Source of the DNA: Xanthomonas rydalmerensis
GTDB taxonomy: Bacteria > Pseudomonadota > Gammaproteobacteria > Xanthomonadales > Xanthomonadaceae
Length of the DNA stretch: 64,000 bases
Assembly (NCBI RefSeq): GCF_033170385.1
Contig: NZ_CP126170.1
Span: 1 to 64,000, forward strand
Reading direction: 5' to 3'
The notes beneath the pieces are model-generated. The model was not told the origin of the DNA. It saw nothing but the letters and a program-made list of their open reading frames with translations, and ran no database searches. The translations under genes were made by a program, and so were the position numbers. Position 1 is the stretch's first letter. Every line of letters starts with the position of its first letter. Shown here piece after piece: positions 11,736 through 21,670 of this stretch.

Positions 11736-12161
11736 ATGGCTTTCAGTAGTGGTAACAGCGGCGGCCCCATGGCCGACATCAACGTCACGCCCCTCGTGGA
11801 CGTGATGCTGGTGCTGCTGATCATCTTCATCATCACGGCACCGCTGATGTCCCACAAGGTCAAGGTGGAACTGCCCCAAGCCAACTTGAAGCAGGATCCG
11901 GACAAGGACGACAAGCGTTCGAATCCGATCACGCTGGCGGTCAAGGAAGACGGGTCGCTGTACTGGAACGATGAGCCGATCTCCAAGGAAGCTTTGGAGT
12001 CGCGCTTCTCGACCGCCGCACAGCAGACCCCGCAGCCGCCGCTCAACCTGCGTGGCGACCGCACCACCAAGATGCGCACGATCAACGAGATCACCAAGAT
12101 CGCGCAGAGTCAGGGCATGCTGGACGTCGGTTTCGTTGCGACCAAAGAGAAGGGGAACTGA
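11736..12161 (+). CDS. exbD: TonB-system motor subunit ExbD1
   Basis: A 141-residue single-pass protein. The N-terminal [20 protein letters not shown] segment carries the essential membrane aspartate (D22, matching D25 of E. coli ExbD); the periplasmic domain follows. It is the first of three exbD paralogues here. In X. campestris, exbD1 is required for ferric iron import together with tonB and exbB, while exbD2 is not (published work by Wiggerich and colleagues). Translation of exbD2 begins 3 bases after this gene ends. Confidence 0.93.
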   Translation: MAFSSGNSGGPMADINVTPLVDVMLVLLIIFIITAPLMSHKVKVELPQANLKQDPDKDDKRSNPITLAVKEDGSLYWNDEPISKEALESRFSTAAQQTPQPPLNLRGDRTTKMRTINEITKIAQSQGMLDVGFVATKEKGN

Positions 12162-12164
12162 GCC

Positions 12165-12578
12165 ATGGCGTTCAGCTCAGGAGGCGGCCGTGGTCCCATG
12201 GCCGACATCAACGTCACGCCGCTGGTCGACGTGATGCTGGTGCTGTTGATCATCTTCATCGTGACCGCGCCGATCATGACCTACCCGATCGACGTGGATC
12301 TGCCGCAGCGGGTCATCAACCCGCCGCCGCAGTTGCGCGATCCGCCGCCGCCGATCGATCTGCGGATCGATGCGTCGAACCAGGTGTTCTGGAACAACAG
12401 CCCGGTGGCAGTGACTGCGCTCCCGCAGATGATGGAAAACGAAGTCCAGCGCGATCCGACCAACCAGCCGGAACTGCGCATCGATGCCAATCCGGATTCC
12501 GAGTACGAAGTGATGGCCAAGGTGCTGGCCGCCGCCAAGAACTCGGACATGAAGAAGATCGGCTTCGTGCAGCAATAA
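12165..12578 (+). CDS. exbD: TonB-system motor subunit ExbD2
   Basis: A 137-residue ExbD with the same N-terminal motif ([20 protein letters not shown]22) but a different periplasmic domain rich in Pro ([19 protein letters not shown]). It is spaced 3 bp from exbD1, so the two are co-translated. A strong terminator follows at 12631, closing the tonB operon. In X. campestris the corresponding gene affects pathogenicity rather than iron uptake. Confidence 0.93.
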   Translation: MAFSSGGGRGPMADINVTPLVDVMLVLLIIFIVTAPIMTYPIDVDLPQRVINPPPQLRDPPPPIDLRIDASNQVFWNNSPVAVTALPQMMENEVQRDPTNQPELRIDANPDSEYEVMAKVLAAAKNSDMKKIGFVQQ

Positions 12579-12630
12579 GCTTCACCGCAATTCGCTTCAC
12601 CGCAACACCTCAGTCATGACGCGACTGCAA

Positions 12631-12658
12631 ACGCCACCGGCAACGGTGGCGTTTTTTT
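12631..12658 (+). terminator. Terminator of the tonB-exbD2 operon
   Basis: CGCCACC and GGTGGCG form a perfect 7-bp stem with a short loop, followed by seven T. It separates exbD2 from the third exbD. Confidence 0.85.
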
Positions 12659-12866
12659 ATGCGCGTCGATTGCCTGCTGCGTGCTGCCCTACTCGCTCCG
12701 ACGATGTCGGCCTGCGCTCCAGCGCGTGGCACACGGAATCTGCGCCCGAGCGACCGGATTGGTTCGCCGTCCGCAGCGAGGCCACGCCGCTGTCGCCCTC
12801 CCTCGCACACCGCTGCGTCGCGGGTGTAGGCTGGGTCCGCGACACCACACCCACAGGAGGCTGGCC

Positions 12867-13280
12867 ATGGCGTTCAGTGCTGCAGGGAATCGGGGACCGC
12901 TGGCGGAGATCAATGTCACCCCGCTGGTCGATGTGATGCTGGTGCTGTTGATCATCTTCATCGTCACCGCGCCGATGCTGACGCGCACGATCACCATGGA
13001 CCTGCCGCAACGAACGTCGGCGCCGTCCACGCCTTTGCCGCCGCCCGACCCGATCCAGTTGCGCCTGGATGCCAGCGGCCAGCTGTTCTGGAACGCCGCG
13101 CCGCTGCCCTTGCGCGATCTGCAGCCGCGCCTGCAGGAGGCGATGGCGCAGGCGGCCGGCAACCCGCCCGAGTTGCGCATCGACGCCAGCCCGGATGCGG
13201 AGTACGCGGCGATGGCCAAGGTACTTGCGGCGGCGAAGAACGCCGACGTGCAACGGATCGGTTTCGTCCAGGCGCACTAG
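12867..13280 (+). CDS. Third ExbD paralogue (ExbD3)
   Basis: A 137-residue ExbD with the motif [20 protein letters not shown] (D22) and a periplasmic domain close in layout to ExbD2 ([32 protein letters not shown] compared in pieces). The open frame extends upstream, but the ATG at 12867 gives the same length as ExbD2 and has a good ribosome site (CAGGAGG, 12852-12858). It lies beyond the exbD2 terminator with a 208-bp leader, so it probably has its own promoter. It looks like a tandem duplicate of exbD2. Confidence 0.88.
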   Translation: MAFSAAGNRGPLAEINVTPLVDVMLVLLIIFIVTAPMLTRTITMDLPQRTSAPSTPLPPPDPIQLRLDASGQLFWNAAPLPLRDLQPRLQEAMAQAAGNPPELRIDASPDAEYAAMAKVLAAAKNADVQRIGFVQAH

Positions 13281-13450
13281 TCGGCGCGGCTGTAGCGCGC
13301 GTCAGCAGCGATGCTGGCGCGGGTGAGGTTCTGTGCTTGTCGGACTCCAGCCCGGTGGCGTGCCGAGCCTGGTTTCACGCGCATCGCGGACGTTGTGCGG
13401 CGGTCGCCGCATGCGGCTGCGCTAAGGGCAGCGCAGCTCGGGTCTAGCGG

Positions 13451-14203
13451 CTACCGGTTCGCGTCCAGAACCGCCAGATAGGCCTTCACCGTCGCATCGA
13501 GCCCGGCGTACAGCGCCTCGCCGATCAGCGCGTGGCCGATCGACACTTCCAGCACCTGCGGCACGTGCGCCAGGAACGCGCCGAGGTTGGCCTGGGCCAG
13601 ATCGTGGCCGGCGTTGACGCCCAACCCGGCGGCCTGAGCGCGGCGTGCGGTGGCCGCGAAGGGCGCCGCCGCGGCGCTGTCGCCCTCGTCCCACGCGGCG
13701 GCATAGGGGCCGGTGTAGAGCTCGATGCGGTCGGCGCCCAGTTCGGCCGCCACCGCCAGGTCGGGGTTTTCTGCATCGACGAAGAGACTGACGCGGCAGC
13801 CCAGCGCCTTCAGTTCGGCAATCAGAGGGCGCAGCCGCGCACTGTCGCGGCCGAAGTCGAAGCCATGATCGGAGGTGAGCTGTCCGTCGCCGTCGGGCAC
13901 CAGGGTCGCCTGCGCCGGACGCGTCTGCGCGCACAGGGCGATCAGCCCCGGATAGCCGGGCCGCGGCGGAGCGAACGGATTGCCCTCGATGTTGAATTCG
14001 ACGCCGCGCTCGCGGGTCAGCGCGGCCAGCGCCAGCACATCCTCGGCATGGATGTGGCGCCGATCCGGGCGCGGGTGCACGGTGATGCCGTGCGCACCGG
14101 CATCCAGGCACGTACGCGCGGCCTCGAGCACGCTGGGCAGATCGCCGCCGCGCGAATTGCGCAGCACCGCGATCTTGTTGACGTTGACGCTGAGCTTGGT
14201 CAT
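13451..14203 (-). CDS. pdxJ: Pyridoxine 5'-phosphate synthase PdxJ
   Basis: PdxJ condenses 3-amino-2-oxopropyl phosphate with 1-deoxyxylulose 5-phosphate to pyridoxine phosphate in DXP-dependent vitamin B6 synthesis. The 250-residue protein starts [20 protein letters not shown] and shows the family features: the HPRPDRRHI loop, FNIEGNP, TLVPD, SLFVDAE, RIELYTG and VNAGHDL, ending with the phosphate-binding VSIGHALI segment. The frame is open further upstream, but MTKL is the usual start. It overlaps nothing; a small membrane protein gene lies 14 bp upstream and may be co-transcribed. Confidence 0.95.
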   Translation of the reverse strand: MTKLSVNVNKIAVLRNSRGGDLPSVLEAARTCLDAGAHGITVHPRPDRRHIHAEDVLALAALTRERGVEFNIEGNPFAPPRPGYPGLIALCAQTRPAQATLVPDGDGQLTSDHGFDFGRDSARLRPLIAELKALGCRVSLFVDAENPDLAVAAELGADRIELYTGPYAAAWDEGDSAAAAPFAATARRAQAAGLGVNAGHDLAQANLGAFLAHVPQVLEVSIGHALIGEALYAGLDATVKAYLAVLDANR

Positions 14204-14217
14204 CGCCGGCGTGCCGC

Positions 14218-14484
14218 TTACGGCGCTGCGGCGTCGTCGCTGGCGGCGGCCGCGGCGCGGCGCGCCTCGGCCTGCTCGCGCAGCCGGCGCAGTTCGGCCG
14301 GATCGATCATCGGCATCGCGTCGCGCTGGCTGGCGTCGCCGATCTTGGCCACGTACCAGCCGCGTGCCCAGGCCAGCAGGAAGGCCAGGGCGGCCAGCAG
14401 GCTTACCACCAGCAACCACATGTGCGGCGTCGTGAACGCCAGAACGAAAGCACCCAGCGCGAGCGGCAGAAAGAGCCAGTACAT
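14218..14484 (-). CDS. Small two-helix membrane protein
   Basis: An 88-residue protein starting [17 protein letters not shown] with two hydrophobic segments (about 2-18 and 22-40), then a basic to mixed-charge cytoplasmic tail with an Ala/Glu/Arg-rich coiled-looking end. A GGGGAG ribosome site precedes the ATG. Its stop lies 14 bp before pdxJ on the same strand. I do not recognise a named family; function unknown. Confidence 0.7.
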   Translation of the reverse strand: MYWLFLPLALGAFVLAFTTPHMWLLVVSLLAALAFLLAWARGWYVAKIGDASQRDAMPMIDPAELRRLREQAEARRAAAAASDDAAAP

Positions 14485-14594
14485 GACGATCTCCCCAAGG
14501 ATGGCGCAGTGTAGCGCCGCCGGGCGTGCCGGTTCCACGTGGTGCACGGCCGGCGCGCCACGGTCCGGGCGCGGGGGCACCACGATGGTCGCGG

Positions 14595-16067
14595 CTACAA
14601 CAGCGGCGAGGTCAGCCGCGCTACCGCCTCCGGCAACCGGTAGCGCCACAGCGAGCGCTTGCGGTCGTCGCGCACGCGCACCGCGTCGGCCATCTCGCCT
14701 TCCAGCAGTTCGGCCAGCTGCCGGGTCAGGCCGCGGTCGCGGAACAGCGTGGCGACCTCGAAGTTGAGCCGGAAACTGCGGTTGTCGAAGTTGGCGCTGC
14801 CGACCAGGCACAGGTCCTCGTCGGTGATCAGCGCCTTGGTGTGCAGCATGCGCGGGCCGTACTCGTAGATCCGCACGCCGGCCTGCAGCAGTTCGTCGAA
14901 GTACGAACGCGCGGCCAGCGTCACCAGCCGCGAGTCGCTGCGCTTTGGCACCAGCAGGCGCACGTCCAGCCCGCCCAGCGCCGCCGAGGTCAGCGCCATG
15001 CGCGCGGCCTCGCCCGGCACGAAATACGGCGTGACCAGCCACACCCGCCGTTGCGCCTCGTAGATCGATGCGACCTGCAGGCGATGGATGCTCTCCCACG
15101 ACGAGTCCGGCCCCGACACCAGCACCTGCGCCTGGATGGGGCCGGCGTCGCGGCTGGGCATGTCGTTGGGCCAGATCCGCGCCATGTCGAAGGCGTCGCG
15201 GCCCTGCCGGGTGGCGTACAGCCAGTCCTCCACGAACACCAGTTGCAGGCTGCGCACCACGTGGCCCTCGCAGCGGACGTGCAGGTCGCGGTAGGCGTCT
15301 GCGCGCAACGCCTCGTTCTCCTCGTCGGTGACGTTGATGCCGCCGGTGAAGGCGACGCGCCCGTCGATCACCACGATCTTGCGGTGGGTGCGCAGGTTGA
15401 CCCAGGGCCGCTTGAACTTGAACGGCCGCAGCAACTGGGTGGGATGGAACCAGGCCACCTCGGCGCCGGCCTCCAGCAGCGGCCGCAGGAAGCGCTTGCG
15501 CACCTGCGAGGAGCCGACCGCATCCAGCAGCAGGCGCACCCGCACGCCGGCACGGGCGCGCTCGACCAGCGCATCGCGGATGCGCGTGCCGGTGCGGTCG
15601 GGGTTGAAGATGTAGTACTCCAGGTGCACGTGGTGCTGCGCCGTGCCGATGTCGCGCACGATCGCCTCGTAGGTGGCCGCGCCGTCGACCAGCCATTGCA
15701 CCGCGGTGGCCGAGCTCGGCGCCAGGCCGGTGGTGGCCTGGGCGATCTTGGCCAGCTCGGTGCAGTCGGCGTCCGGCGGACACACGCTGCTGTAGTGCTC
15801 CATGCCCGAACGCGAGCGGCCGCGGCGCAGGCGCTGCCGCTTCACCTTCTGCGGGCCCAGCAGGTAGTAGATGACGAAGCCCAGGTAGGGCAAGGCGGCC
15901 AGCGACAGCACCCAGCTCAGCGTCGCCGCCGGCTCGCGCTTCTGCAGCACGATCCAGCCGCTCAGCCACAGGATGTACAGCAGGTAGGCGGCGGTGACGT
16001 AGGCGCCGATGTGCGGGATGCCGGTCAGCCGGTCCCAGGTGTTCTGCAGAGTCGCGATCACGAGCAT
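14595..16067 (-). CDS. cls: Cardiolipin synthase, phospholipase D family
   Basis: Cardiolipin synthase joins two phosphatidylglycerol molecules (or PG and another lipid) at the inner membrane. The 490-residue protein has two N-terminal membrane helices (about 20-40 and 50-70) and two HKD catalytic motifs, H228-x-K230-x4-D235 and H409-x-K411-x4-D416, the second followed by [10 protein letters not shown]. This is the full ClsA-type layout. It is on the minus strand with pdxJ and the small membrane protein. Confidence 0.93.
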   Translation of the reverse strand: MLVIATLQNTWDRLTGIPHIGAYVTAAYLLYILWLSGWIVLQKREPAATLSWVLSLAALPYLGFVIYYLLGPQKVKRQRLRRGRSRSGMEHYSSVCPPDADCTELAKIAQATTGLAPSSATAVQWLVDGAATYEAIVRDIGTAQHHVHLEYYIFNPDRTGTRIRDALVERARAGVRVRLLLDAVGSSQVRKRFLRPLLEAGAEVAWFHPTQLLRPFKFKRPWVNLRTHRKIVVIDGRVAFTGGINVTDEENEALRADAYRDLHVRCEGHVVRSLQLVFVEDWLYATRQGRDAFDMARIWPNDMPSRDAGPIQAQVLVSGPDSSWESIHRLQVASIYEAQRRVWLVTPYFVPGEAARMALTSAALGGLDVRLLVPKRSDSRLVTLAARSYFDELLQAGVRIYEYGPRMLHTKALITDEDLCLVGSANFDNRSFRLNFEVATLFRDRGLTRQLAELLEGEMADAVRVRDDRKRSLWRYRLPEAVARLTSPLL

Positions 16068-16453
16068 CGGCGGATTCTAGAGGGTGCGGTGGCCGTTGCG
16101 GCGATGGCGATGCCGGTGCGGGTCTTCGGCGACCGACCAGATCGCGCGCGGTTGCTGTCGGGCTTGCTGGTGGCGACCCGTTCTGCGAACCGGCGCGGCA
16201 CTTCATGGTGTATGCCACGTGTTCGCGGCAGCCGCGTGACGCCTGTCGTATCGCGTTCGCGAGCGACGGGTTCCGCTCCGGCGAACGGCGACATCGTCGC
16301 GACCGGTCGGCATGGAGCGTCGATCGGCTGCGTTGCCGTCGCGCTCGATGCCTGCACGAGCCGCGCATGTGGCCATACGGCAGGCATCGGTCTGAAAGAT
16401 TCAGCGCACCGGCGCGCGCCGTCGCATCCGCCGAGACGGCCGGCGCGTAGCCT
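16068..16453. other. Intergenic stretch, nothing recognised
   Basis: 386 bp between the divergent cls and radical SAM genes. No reading frame, repeat or clear promoter was recognised on either strand; it must contain promoters for both genes. Confidence 0.4.
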
Positions 16454-17545
16454 ATGCCGATGAGCACTGCCATCAAGGGCCGCGGCGCCGGCAGCCACCT
16501 GCCTGGCCGCTTCGAACGGACCGTCAGCCAGGCCGAGGACGACGGCTGGCACCCCGACGACAGCGAGGAGTTCGCCGAACCGCGCCTGCGCACCCAGGTG
16601 AGCGAGGAGACCGCGCGCAGCATCATCAGCCGCAACCAGTCGCCAGACGTGGGGTTCGCGCAGTCGGTGAACCCGTACCGCGGTTGCGAGCACGGCTGCA
16701 GCTACTGCTTCGCCCGCCCCAGCCACGCCTATCTGAACCTGTCGCCGGGGCTGGATTTCGAGACGCGGCTGTTCGCCAAGACCAATGCCCCGGAGCTGCT
16801 GCGCCGCGAGCTGGCCAAGCCCGGCTACGTGCCCAGCCCGATCGCACTGGGCATCAACACCGACGCCTACCAGCCGATCGAGCGCAAGCTGCAACTGACC
16901 CGGCGCCTGATCGAGGTCTTCGCCGAGACCCGCCACCCGTTCTCGCTGATCACCAAGAACGCGCTGGTCGAGCGCGACCTGGATCTGCTGGCGCCGCTGG
17001 CCCGCGATAACCTGGTCAGCGTGCACTTCTCGGTGACGTCGCTGGATCCGCGGCTGTCGGCCAAGCTCGAGCCGCGCGCCTCGGCGCCGCACGCACGGCT
17101 GCGGGCGATGCGGGCCCTGCACGAGGCCGGCGTGCCGGTCGGGGTGATGGTGGCGCCGGTGATCCCGTGGATCAACGACCATGCCCTGGAAGCGGTGCTG
17201 GAGGCGGCCCGCGACGCCGGCGCCGAGTCCGCCGGCTACGTGCTGCTGCGCCTGCCGCACGAGGTGGCGCCGCTGTTCCGCGACTGGCTGCAGGCGCACC
17301 ATCCCGACCGCGCCGCGCATGTGATGAGCACGGTGCAGCAACTGCGCGGCGGCAAGGACTACGACAGCACCTTCGGCAAGCGCATGCGCGGCGAAGGGGT
17401 CTATGCCGACCTGCTGGCGCGGCGCTTCGCGCTGGCGCACAAACGGCTGGGCTATGCCGAATCCCCGCGCCGCCGCCTGGATTGCAGCCACTTCGTCAAA
17501 CCGCTGCCGCCACGACCGCCGTCGCCGCAGGGCGAGTTGTTTTGA
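16454..17545 (+). CDS. Radical SAM protein, PA0069/SplB-like family
   Basis: A 363-residue radical SAM enzyme. The [4Fe-4S] cluster motif is C78-x3-C82-x2-C85 within NPYRGCEHGCSYCFAR, followed by the TIM-barrel elements ALGINTDAYQPIER and FSLITKNALVERD. The long N-terminal segment before the cluster (GRGAGSHLPGRFE...) is typical of PA0069-type proteins, whose substrate is not known. The start at 16454 is followed by a second Met two codons later, so the true start may be 16460. Confidence 0.88.
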   Translation: MPMSTAIKGRGAGSHLPGRFERTVSQAEDDGWHPDDSEEFAEPRLRTQVSEETARSIISRNQSPDVGFAQSVNPYRGCEHGCSYCFARPSHAYLNLSPGLDFETRLFAKTNAPELLRRELAKPGYVPSPIALGINTDAYQPIERKLQLTRRLIEVFAETRHPFSLITKNALVERDLDLLAPLARDNLVSVHFSVTSLDPRLSAKLEPRASAPHARLRAMRALHEAGVPVGVMVAPVIPWINDHALEAVLEAARDAGAESAGYVLLRLPHEVAPLFRDWLQAHHPDRAAHVMSTVQQLRGGKDYDSTFGKRMRGEGVYADLLARRFALAHKRLGYAESPRRRLDCSHFVKPLPPRPPSPQGELF

Positions 17546-17712
17546 GCGGGGATTGGGGATTCGGGATTGGGGATTCGTAAAAGCTGCTTTCTTGGCAGCT
17601 GGATTGCAGTGGCTGCGTCAGGCCGCCGCGCCGCGCCGCTCTTGCGAATCCCCATTCCCGAATCCCCAATCCCTGCTTTTGACGAATCCCCAATCCCGAA
17701 TCCCTACTCCCG
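17546..17712. repeat. GGGATTCGGGATTGG intergenic repeat, inverted pair
   Basis: 17546-17577 reads as tandem GGGGATT(G/C)GG units; 17645-17712 carries the same units in the opposite direction (GAATCCCCATTCCCGAATCC and on). The two arms could fold into a long hairpin between the convergent radical SAM and oxygenase genes. The same unit recurs at 39368-39402 and 39829-39859. Confidence 0.75.
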
Positions 17713-18411
17713 GCCGTAAAGCGCCTGCGCCGACTGGAACAGAATCCAGCTGGTGGCGATGAACTTGTCGCCGCGCTGCGGGCGGTTGCCGCGGTGGGTG
17801 TGGGTGAAGGCGGTGGGGGCGATCAGCAGGCTGCCCGCACGCGGGGCGATCTTGCGGCGCTGGAACAGGAATTCGGTCTCGCCCTCTTCGAAATCGTCGT
17901 TGAGGTACAGGGTCCACAGCAGGTGTCGGTGCAGGGTCTCGGCGCTCGGATCGCGCGGATACAGTTCGCAGTGCCAGTACGGATAGCCGCCCTCGCCCGC
18001 CTCGTACCACTGCAGGTTGATCGCGCCCGGACGCAGGCAGGTACGGGCCAGGTTGGACAGCGCGGCATCGTCGAGCAGGGCGAAGTCGTCGGCACCGAGC
18101 CGGTGCGGCTGGCCATCGGCGCCCGGCACTTGCAGCATCAGCGGCGAGATCAGGGTCTGCGGGTACTTGCGCAGATAGCCGAGCAGCCCGCCGAAGACGG
18201 CCTGCTGCAGCCGCTGTTCCACGTCGCGCCATGGTTCCAGGCCGCTGATGCGCAGGTCGCGGCTGCGCTTGAGCTCGGGGAACACGCCGCTGCCGACCTC
18301 GCCGGGCCGCAACTGGGTGCTGCCGCGCAGGCGGCGCAGGATGGCGGCGCAGTCCTCGCGGGACATGGCGCCCTCGAACACTTCGATGAAATCGGGATGC
18401 GTGTCGGACAT
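17704..18411 (-). CDS. 2OG-Fe(II) oxygenase
   Basis: A 235-residue protein of the prolyl-4-hydroxylase-like 2-oxoglutarate/iron dioxygenase class. The metal site appears to be H147-x-E149 (WHCELYP) with the distal histidine in THTHRGNRP (H204 or H206), and a basic residue after it (around K216) for 2-oxoglutarate. The use of HxE rather than HxD is notable but occurs in the family. The substrate is unknown. Its 3' end runs into the inverted GGGATTCGG repeat. Confidence 0.8.
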   Translation of the reverse strand: MSDTHPDFIEVFEGAMSREDCAAILRRLRGSTQLRPGEVGSGVFPELKRSRDLRISGLEPWRDVEQRLQQAVFGGLLGYLRKYPQTLISPLMLQVPGADGQPHRLGADDFALLDDAALSNLARTCLRPGAINLQWYEAGEGGYPYWHCELYPRDPSAETLHRHLLWTLYLNDDFEEGETEFLFQRRKIAPRAGSLLIAPTAFTHTHRGNRPQRGDKFIATSWILFQSAQALYGRE

Positions 18412-18574
18412 CGCGCGACCTTACCAGCGATCTGCCGGCGCCGCAGCTATGGCGGACGCCCGTGCGCATGTTGCCGGCAGAGGGCGGTTTGCCATGCCCG
18501 GCCGCGCCGAGGTCCGCCCCAGCGGACGTCGGCCCGCAGTGGCGCACCTCGCCCCGCGAACGCCACTGCCGGGT

Positions 18575-19186
18575 TCAGCGGATGTCGGCCGCCGCTCCCG
18601 CGAAGATCGTCAGGTGTGGGGCCAACTCGGTGAACAGCAAATAGTCCCAATGCATGTACAGGAATTCGGTGCCGTCCGGGAGCCGTCGAAGTCCGAAGCG
18701 TCTATCCGAACCGTCGACCAGACGACCCCAGCCGAGCAACTTTTCCGCCTGCAGGATCAGGTGTTCGGTGGTGATCGCGGCGACGCTGCAGACGCGACCG
18801 CCGCGCTCATCCAGAAAAGCCTGCACCGTGAGGTGCGGATAGCTCAGGCCAAGCTCAGGATGCCTGATCGCCGCCAGGCGCTTTTCGTATTCGGTCTCGG
18901 CACCGCTCGGCTTGCGGTAGCGGATGGAAAAGGTCCTGCGGTCCTGACCCCATTGGACTCGGCTTGCGATGCTGCGCATGCCGATGCGGTTACCCACGAC
19001 CTGCCATGCGTCGATCCCGGCCAAGGTGTCCAGATCGCGCGCGAGCGCGGTGTCCACGTTTGCCTCGACCAGATGCAGTTCGCCCCCTCCGATACGTGGG
19101 TGCGAGGCGATGTGCGGCCAGACCCGAGTCTGAAAATCCAGCGCACTTTGGGAAAGATTATGCTGGAACTCCGACGGAACTTGCAT
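18575..19186 (-). CDS. Conserved-looking protein of unknown function
   Basis: A 203-residue soluble protein beginning MQVPSEFQHNLSQSALDF. It has no signal peptide or membrane segment and no motif I can assign. Codon use is somewhat less GC-biased than the neighbours. GGAG lies just before the ATG. It stands between the oxygenase and a small membrane protein, all on the minus strand. Confidence 0.6.
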   Translation of the reverse strand: MQVPSEFQHNLSQSALDFQTRVWPHIASHPRIGGGELHLVEANVDTALARDLDTLAGIDAWQVVGNRIGMRSIASRVQWGQDRRTFSIRYRKPSGAETEYEKRLAAIRHPELGLSYPHLTVQAFLDERGGRVCSVAAITTEHLILQAEKLLGWGRLVDGSDRRFGLRRLPDGTEFLYMHWDYLLFTELAPHLTIFAGAAADIR

Positions 19187-19352
19187 CTCCGCACTCCCGT
19201 GCGTTCAACGACCTCGCATGATGCTAAGCGCCAGTCGCGCGTCCGACCGGCCGTGGCGAGGATCTGTCTACTGCGATCCTGCTGAAGAGCGCTTGCCGAT
19301 GCTACCGCGATGCAGGATGCAGAGAGGTCCGCTTGCCGGGTGTGGGGTTCCG

Positions 19353-19625
19353 CTAGGGTTCCTTCGACTGCGCAGGATTACCGCGGATCGCAATGCCCAG
19401 CAGCGCCAGCCACACCGTCAATGCCAGCAGAGTCGGCAGCTCGAAGCGGCTGGAGTTGTACAGGGTGAAGCTCCTGGCGGCGAAGAACAGCAGTGTCCAC
19501 AGCGCCAGGTTGACCAGCACAATCCGCCGCCGCCAGCGATGGCGGGTGAACAGCGCGATGACGGTGGGCATCAGCGCGACCGGTGCGGTGGCGAAGAAGA
19601 ACAGCACGACAAGGGTCTGATTCAT
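19353..19625 (-). CDS. Small membrane protein, superinfection-immunity-like
   Basis: A 90-residue protein with three hydrophobic segments. The stretch PTVIALFTRHRWRRRIVLVN resembles the core of superinfection immunity proteins (Imm_superinfect: PTIIAxxRxHxN then a second helix), which block phage DNA entry, but the match is by eye and partial. The ATG at 19625 has a strong ribosome site (GGGAGGAA); the longer frame upstream is not supported. It could equally be a generic small membrane protein. Confidence 0.6.
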   Translation of the reverse strand: MNQTLVVLFFFATAPVALMPTVIALFTRHRWRRRIVLVNLALWTLLFFAARSFTLYNSSRFELPTLLALTVWLALLGIAIRGNPAQSKEP

Positions 19626-19842
19626 GGTTTCCTCCCGCCCGGGACGACCGGGTGCACGGGCGACGACCGTCGGCGGCCATCGCCCTCGGCGCACGCGGCC
19701 GGACAGCCGCTACCCTACCGCAGTCAGGACGCCACGCACCGGCCGCTGCGCCGGCGGCGGTGACATGCTTCCGATACGACCTGCGGACCGCCTCGGGCAC
19801 GGCTGGTCAGACGCGAACCGGCGTCCGCACCCAAGTCGCGGG

Positions 19843-20172
19843 TCAGTACGAAAGATCGACGTACTGAACCCGCTTGGCACCGAACGCACTGCAGCCTTCG
19901 CTGGTGGCGTAGTGCAGGACGACCGGAGTCCGCGTACTCGCCGCGGCGAGGATGGCTGAATACTTTTCCTTCGCGATCGAGTCCACCGAAAAATCGATGA
20001 CCCATCGTCCATCCGAGTTCGCAAGACACTCGTTGTTGGTCGGTTGGTTTTCCAACCAGATCGATGCGTAATTGCCTTCGACCACGAACCGGATGATTTT
20101 CCCTTGTTGCGCGGTGTCGGCAAGCGCGTTTCCGCAGACAAGCAGCAACAGCATTCCGAGTACGACTTTCAT
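19843..20172 (-). CDS. Small secreted protein of unknown function
   Basis: A 109-residue protein with a clear signal peptide (MKVVLGMLLLLVCGNALA, cleavage after ALA). The mature part has two cysteines (NNECLANSD and SEGCSAFG) that could form one disulfide and ends YVDLSY. GGGGGAAA precedes the ATG at 20172. No family is recognised beyond a general resemblance to small periplasmic proteins. Confidence 0.65.
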   Translation of the reverse strand: MKVVLGMLLLLVCGNALADTAQQGKIIRFVVEGNYASIWLENQPTNNECLANSDGRWVIDFSVDSIAKEKYSAILAAASTRTPVVLHYATSEGCSAFGAKRVQYVDLSY

Positions 20173-20464
20173 TGCGTTTCCCCCTGAGTTGAAAACCGTT
20201 GCGTCCACCCATTACCGATGCGGCATCGGCGATGGGACATCCTGCGATGAAACACAGCCATCGGCACGCCCGCGTCGGCACCAGGCCAACGCGGGCGATA
20301 CGAACAATAAAGATCCCCGCTTGCATCGCGGCGCCTGCAAAAACACCCCTGTGCAGACAACCTGTTACATACGTTGAGCCGCTTCGCCTGCGACTATACG
20401 ACGTCGTCGATCGCAACCGCTATCGGCGGACTACCACCGGGCAGTCCGCTCGCATGGCGAAAGC

Positions 20465-21481
20465 TCACTGAGGACGTGCGTCGTGCTCCAGGTGATACCG
20501 CACCGCCTCGGCCACTTCGTTCTTGGAGCCCAGGAACACCGGCACGCGCTGGTGCAACTGCTCCGGCTGCAGGCCGAGGATGCGCGCGCGGCCGGTGCTG
20601 GCGGCGCCGCCGGCCTGCTCCACCAGCATGCCCATCGGGTTGGCTTCGTACATCAGCCGCAGCTTGCCGGCCTTGCCCGGGTCCTTCTTGTCCCACGGGT
20701 AGATGAAGATGCCGCCGCGAGTGAGGATGCGATGCACGTCGGCGACCATGCTGGCGATCCAGCGCATGTTGAAGTTCTTGCCGCGCACGCCTTCGCTGCC
20801 GGCCAGCAGGTCGGCCACGTACTGCTGCATCGGCGCTTCCCAATGGCGCTGGTTGGACATGTTGATCGCGAACTCGGCGGTGTCCTCGGGGATGCGCATG
20901 TCGGCCTGGGTCAGCAGGAAGCTGCCCTCCTCGCGCTCCAGGGTGAAGGCGTGGGTGCCGTGGCCCAGGGTCAGCACCAGCATCGTGCTGGGGCCGTAGA
21001 TGCAGTAGCCGGCGGCGACCTGCGCGGTGCCCGGCTGCAGGAAATGCTCGTCGCCGGGCTTGTCGGTGCCCGGCGGTGCGCGCAGCACCGAGAAGATGGT
21101 GCCGACCGAGACGTTGACGTCGATGTTGGAGCTGCCGTCCAGCGGATCGAACAGCAGCAGGAAATCGCCGCTGGGGTACTTGTCGGGCACCGGCTGGCAG
21201 TGGTCCATCTCTTCCGAGGCGCAGGCGGCGAGGTGGCCGCCCCAGGCGTTGGCTTCAAGCAGGATGTCGTTGCTGAGCACGTCCAGCTTCTTCTGCGCCT
21301 CGCCCTGCACGTTGCCGGTGCCGGCGTCGCCGAGCACGCCGCCGAGGGCGCCCTTGCTGACCGCGATGGAGATGCGCTTGCAGGCGCGGGACACGATCGT
21401 GATGAGCTGGCGCAGCTCCGGACCGATGCGGCCGGCGTGCTGTTCTTCGATCAGGAAGCGGGTCAGCGAGGTTCGCGACAT
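20465..21481 (-). CDS. fbp: Fructose-1,6-bisphosphatase class I
   Basis: FBPase removes the 1-phosphate of fructose 1,6-bisphosphate in gluconeogenesis. The 338-residue protein shows the class I metal and substrate motifs: [30 protein letters not shown], and the C-terminal [25 protein letters not shown] segment (seen in parts) with [20 protein letters not shown]. Length and motif order are standard. It is on the minus strand, 246 bp downstream of the aminotransferase gene and separated from it by a terminator. Confidence 0.97.
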   Translation of the reverse strand: MSRTSLTRFLIEEQHAGRIGPELRQLITIVSRACKRISIAVSKGALGGVLGDAGTGNVQGEAQKKLDVLSNDILLEANAWGGHLAACASEEMDHCQPVPDKYPSGDFLLLFDPLDGSSNIDVNVSVGTIFSVLRAPPGTDKPGDEHFLQPGTAQVAAGYCIYGPSTMLVLTLGHGTHAFTLEREEGSFLLTQADMRIPEDTAEFAINMSNQRHWEAPMQQYVADLLAGSEGVRGKNFNMRWIASMVADVHRILTRGGIFIYPWDKKDPGKAGKLRLMYEANPMGMLVEQAGGAASTGRARILGLQPEQLHQRVPVFLGSKNEVAEAVRYHLEHDARPQ

Positions 21482-21624
21482 GGGCGCAGGCAGCCTTTCG
21501 TTGAGGAAGGCGCCTATTGTCGCGGCTGTTGCATGAGATTTCGATCAGCGCGCGAGCGATGGCATGCAATGGCGTCGCAACGCCATGGCCGATGGGAGAT
21601 TGGCGTGTCCGGAGGACGGCATGC

Positions 21625-21648
21625 GTGGGGGGCTGAAGCCCCTCCCAC
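21625..21648 (-). repeat. GTAG/GTGG-type REP element, variant
   Basis: On the minus strand it reads GTGGGAGGGGCTTCAGCCCC, the REP fold with its stem changed to GGGGCT/AGCCCC. See the REPIN array at 30737. Confidence 0.6.
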
Positions 21649-21670
21649 AGCAGGTGCGCAAGCGCAGGCA

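Noticed and set aside
14531..14546. GGTTCCACGTGGTGCA as a fourth parS
   Set aside because: Only the left half and centre match; the right half has two changes, and it lies 10 kb from the cluster. Similar half-sites at 18211 and 22905 are also chance matches.
14485..16635. Long minus-strand frame extending the small membrane protein gene upstream through cls
   Set aside because: The cls frame has catalytic motifs and full length; only the last 88 codons (14218-14484) of the other frame look like protein and have their own ribosome site.
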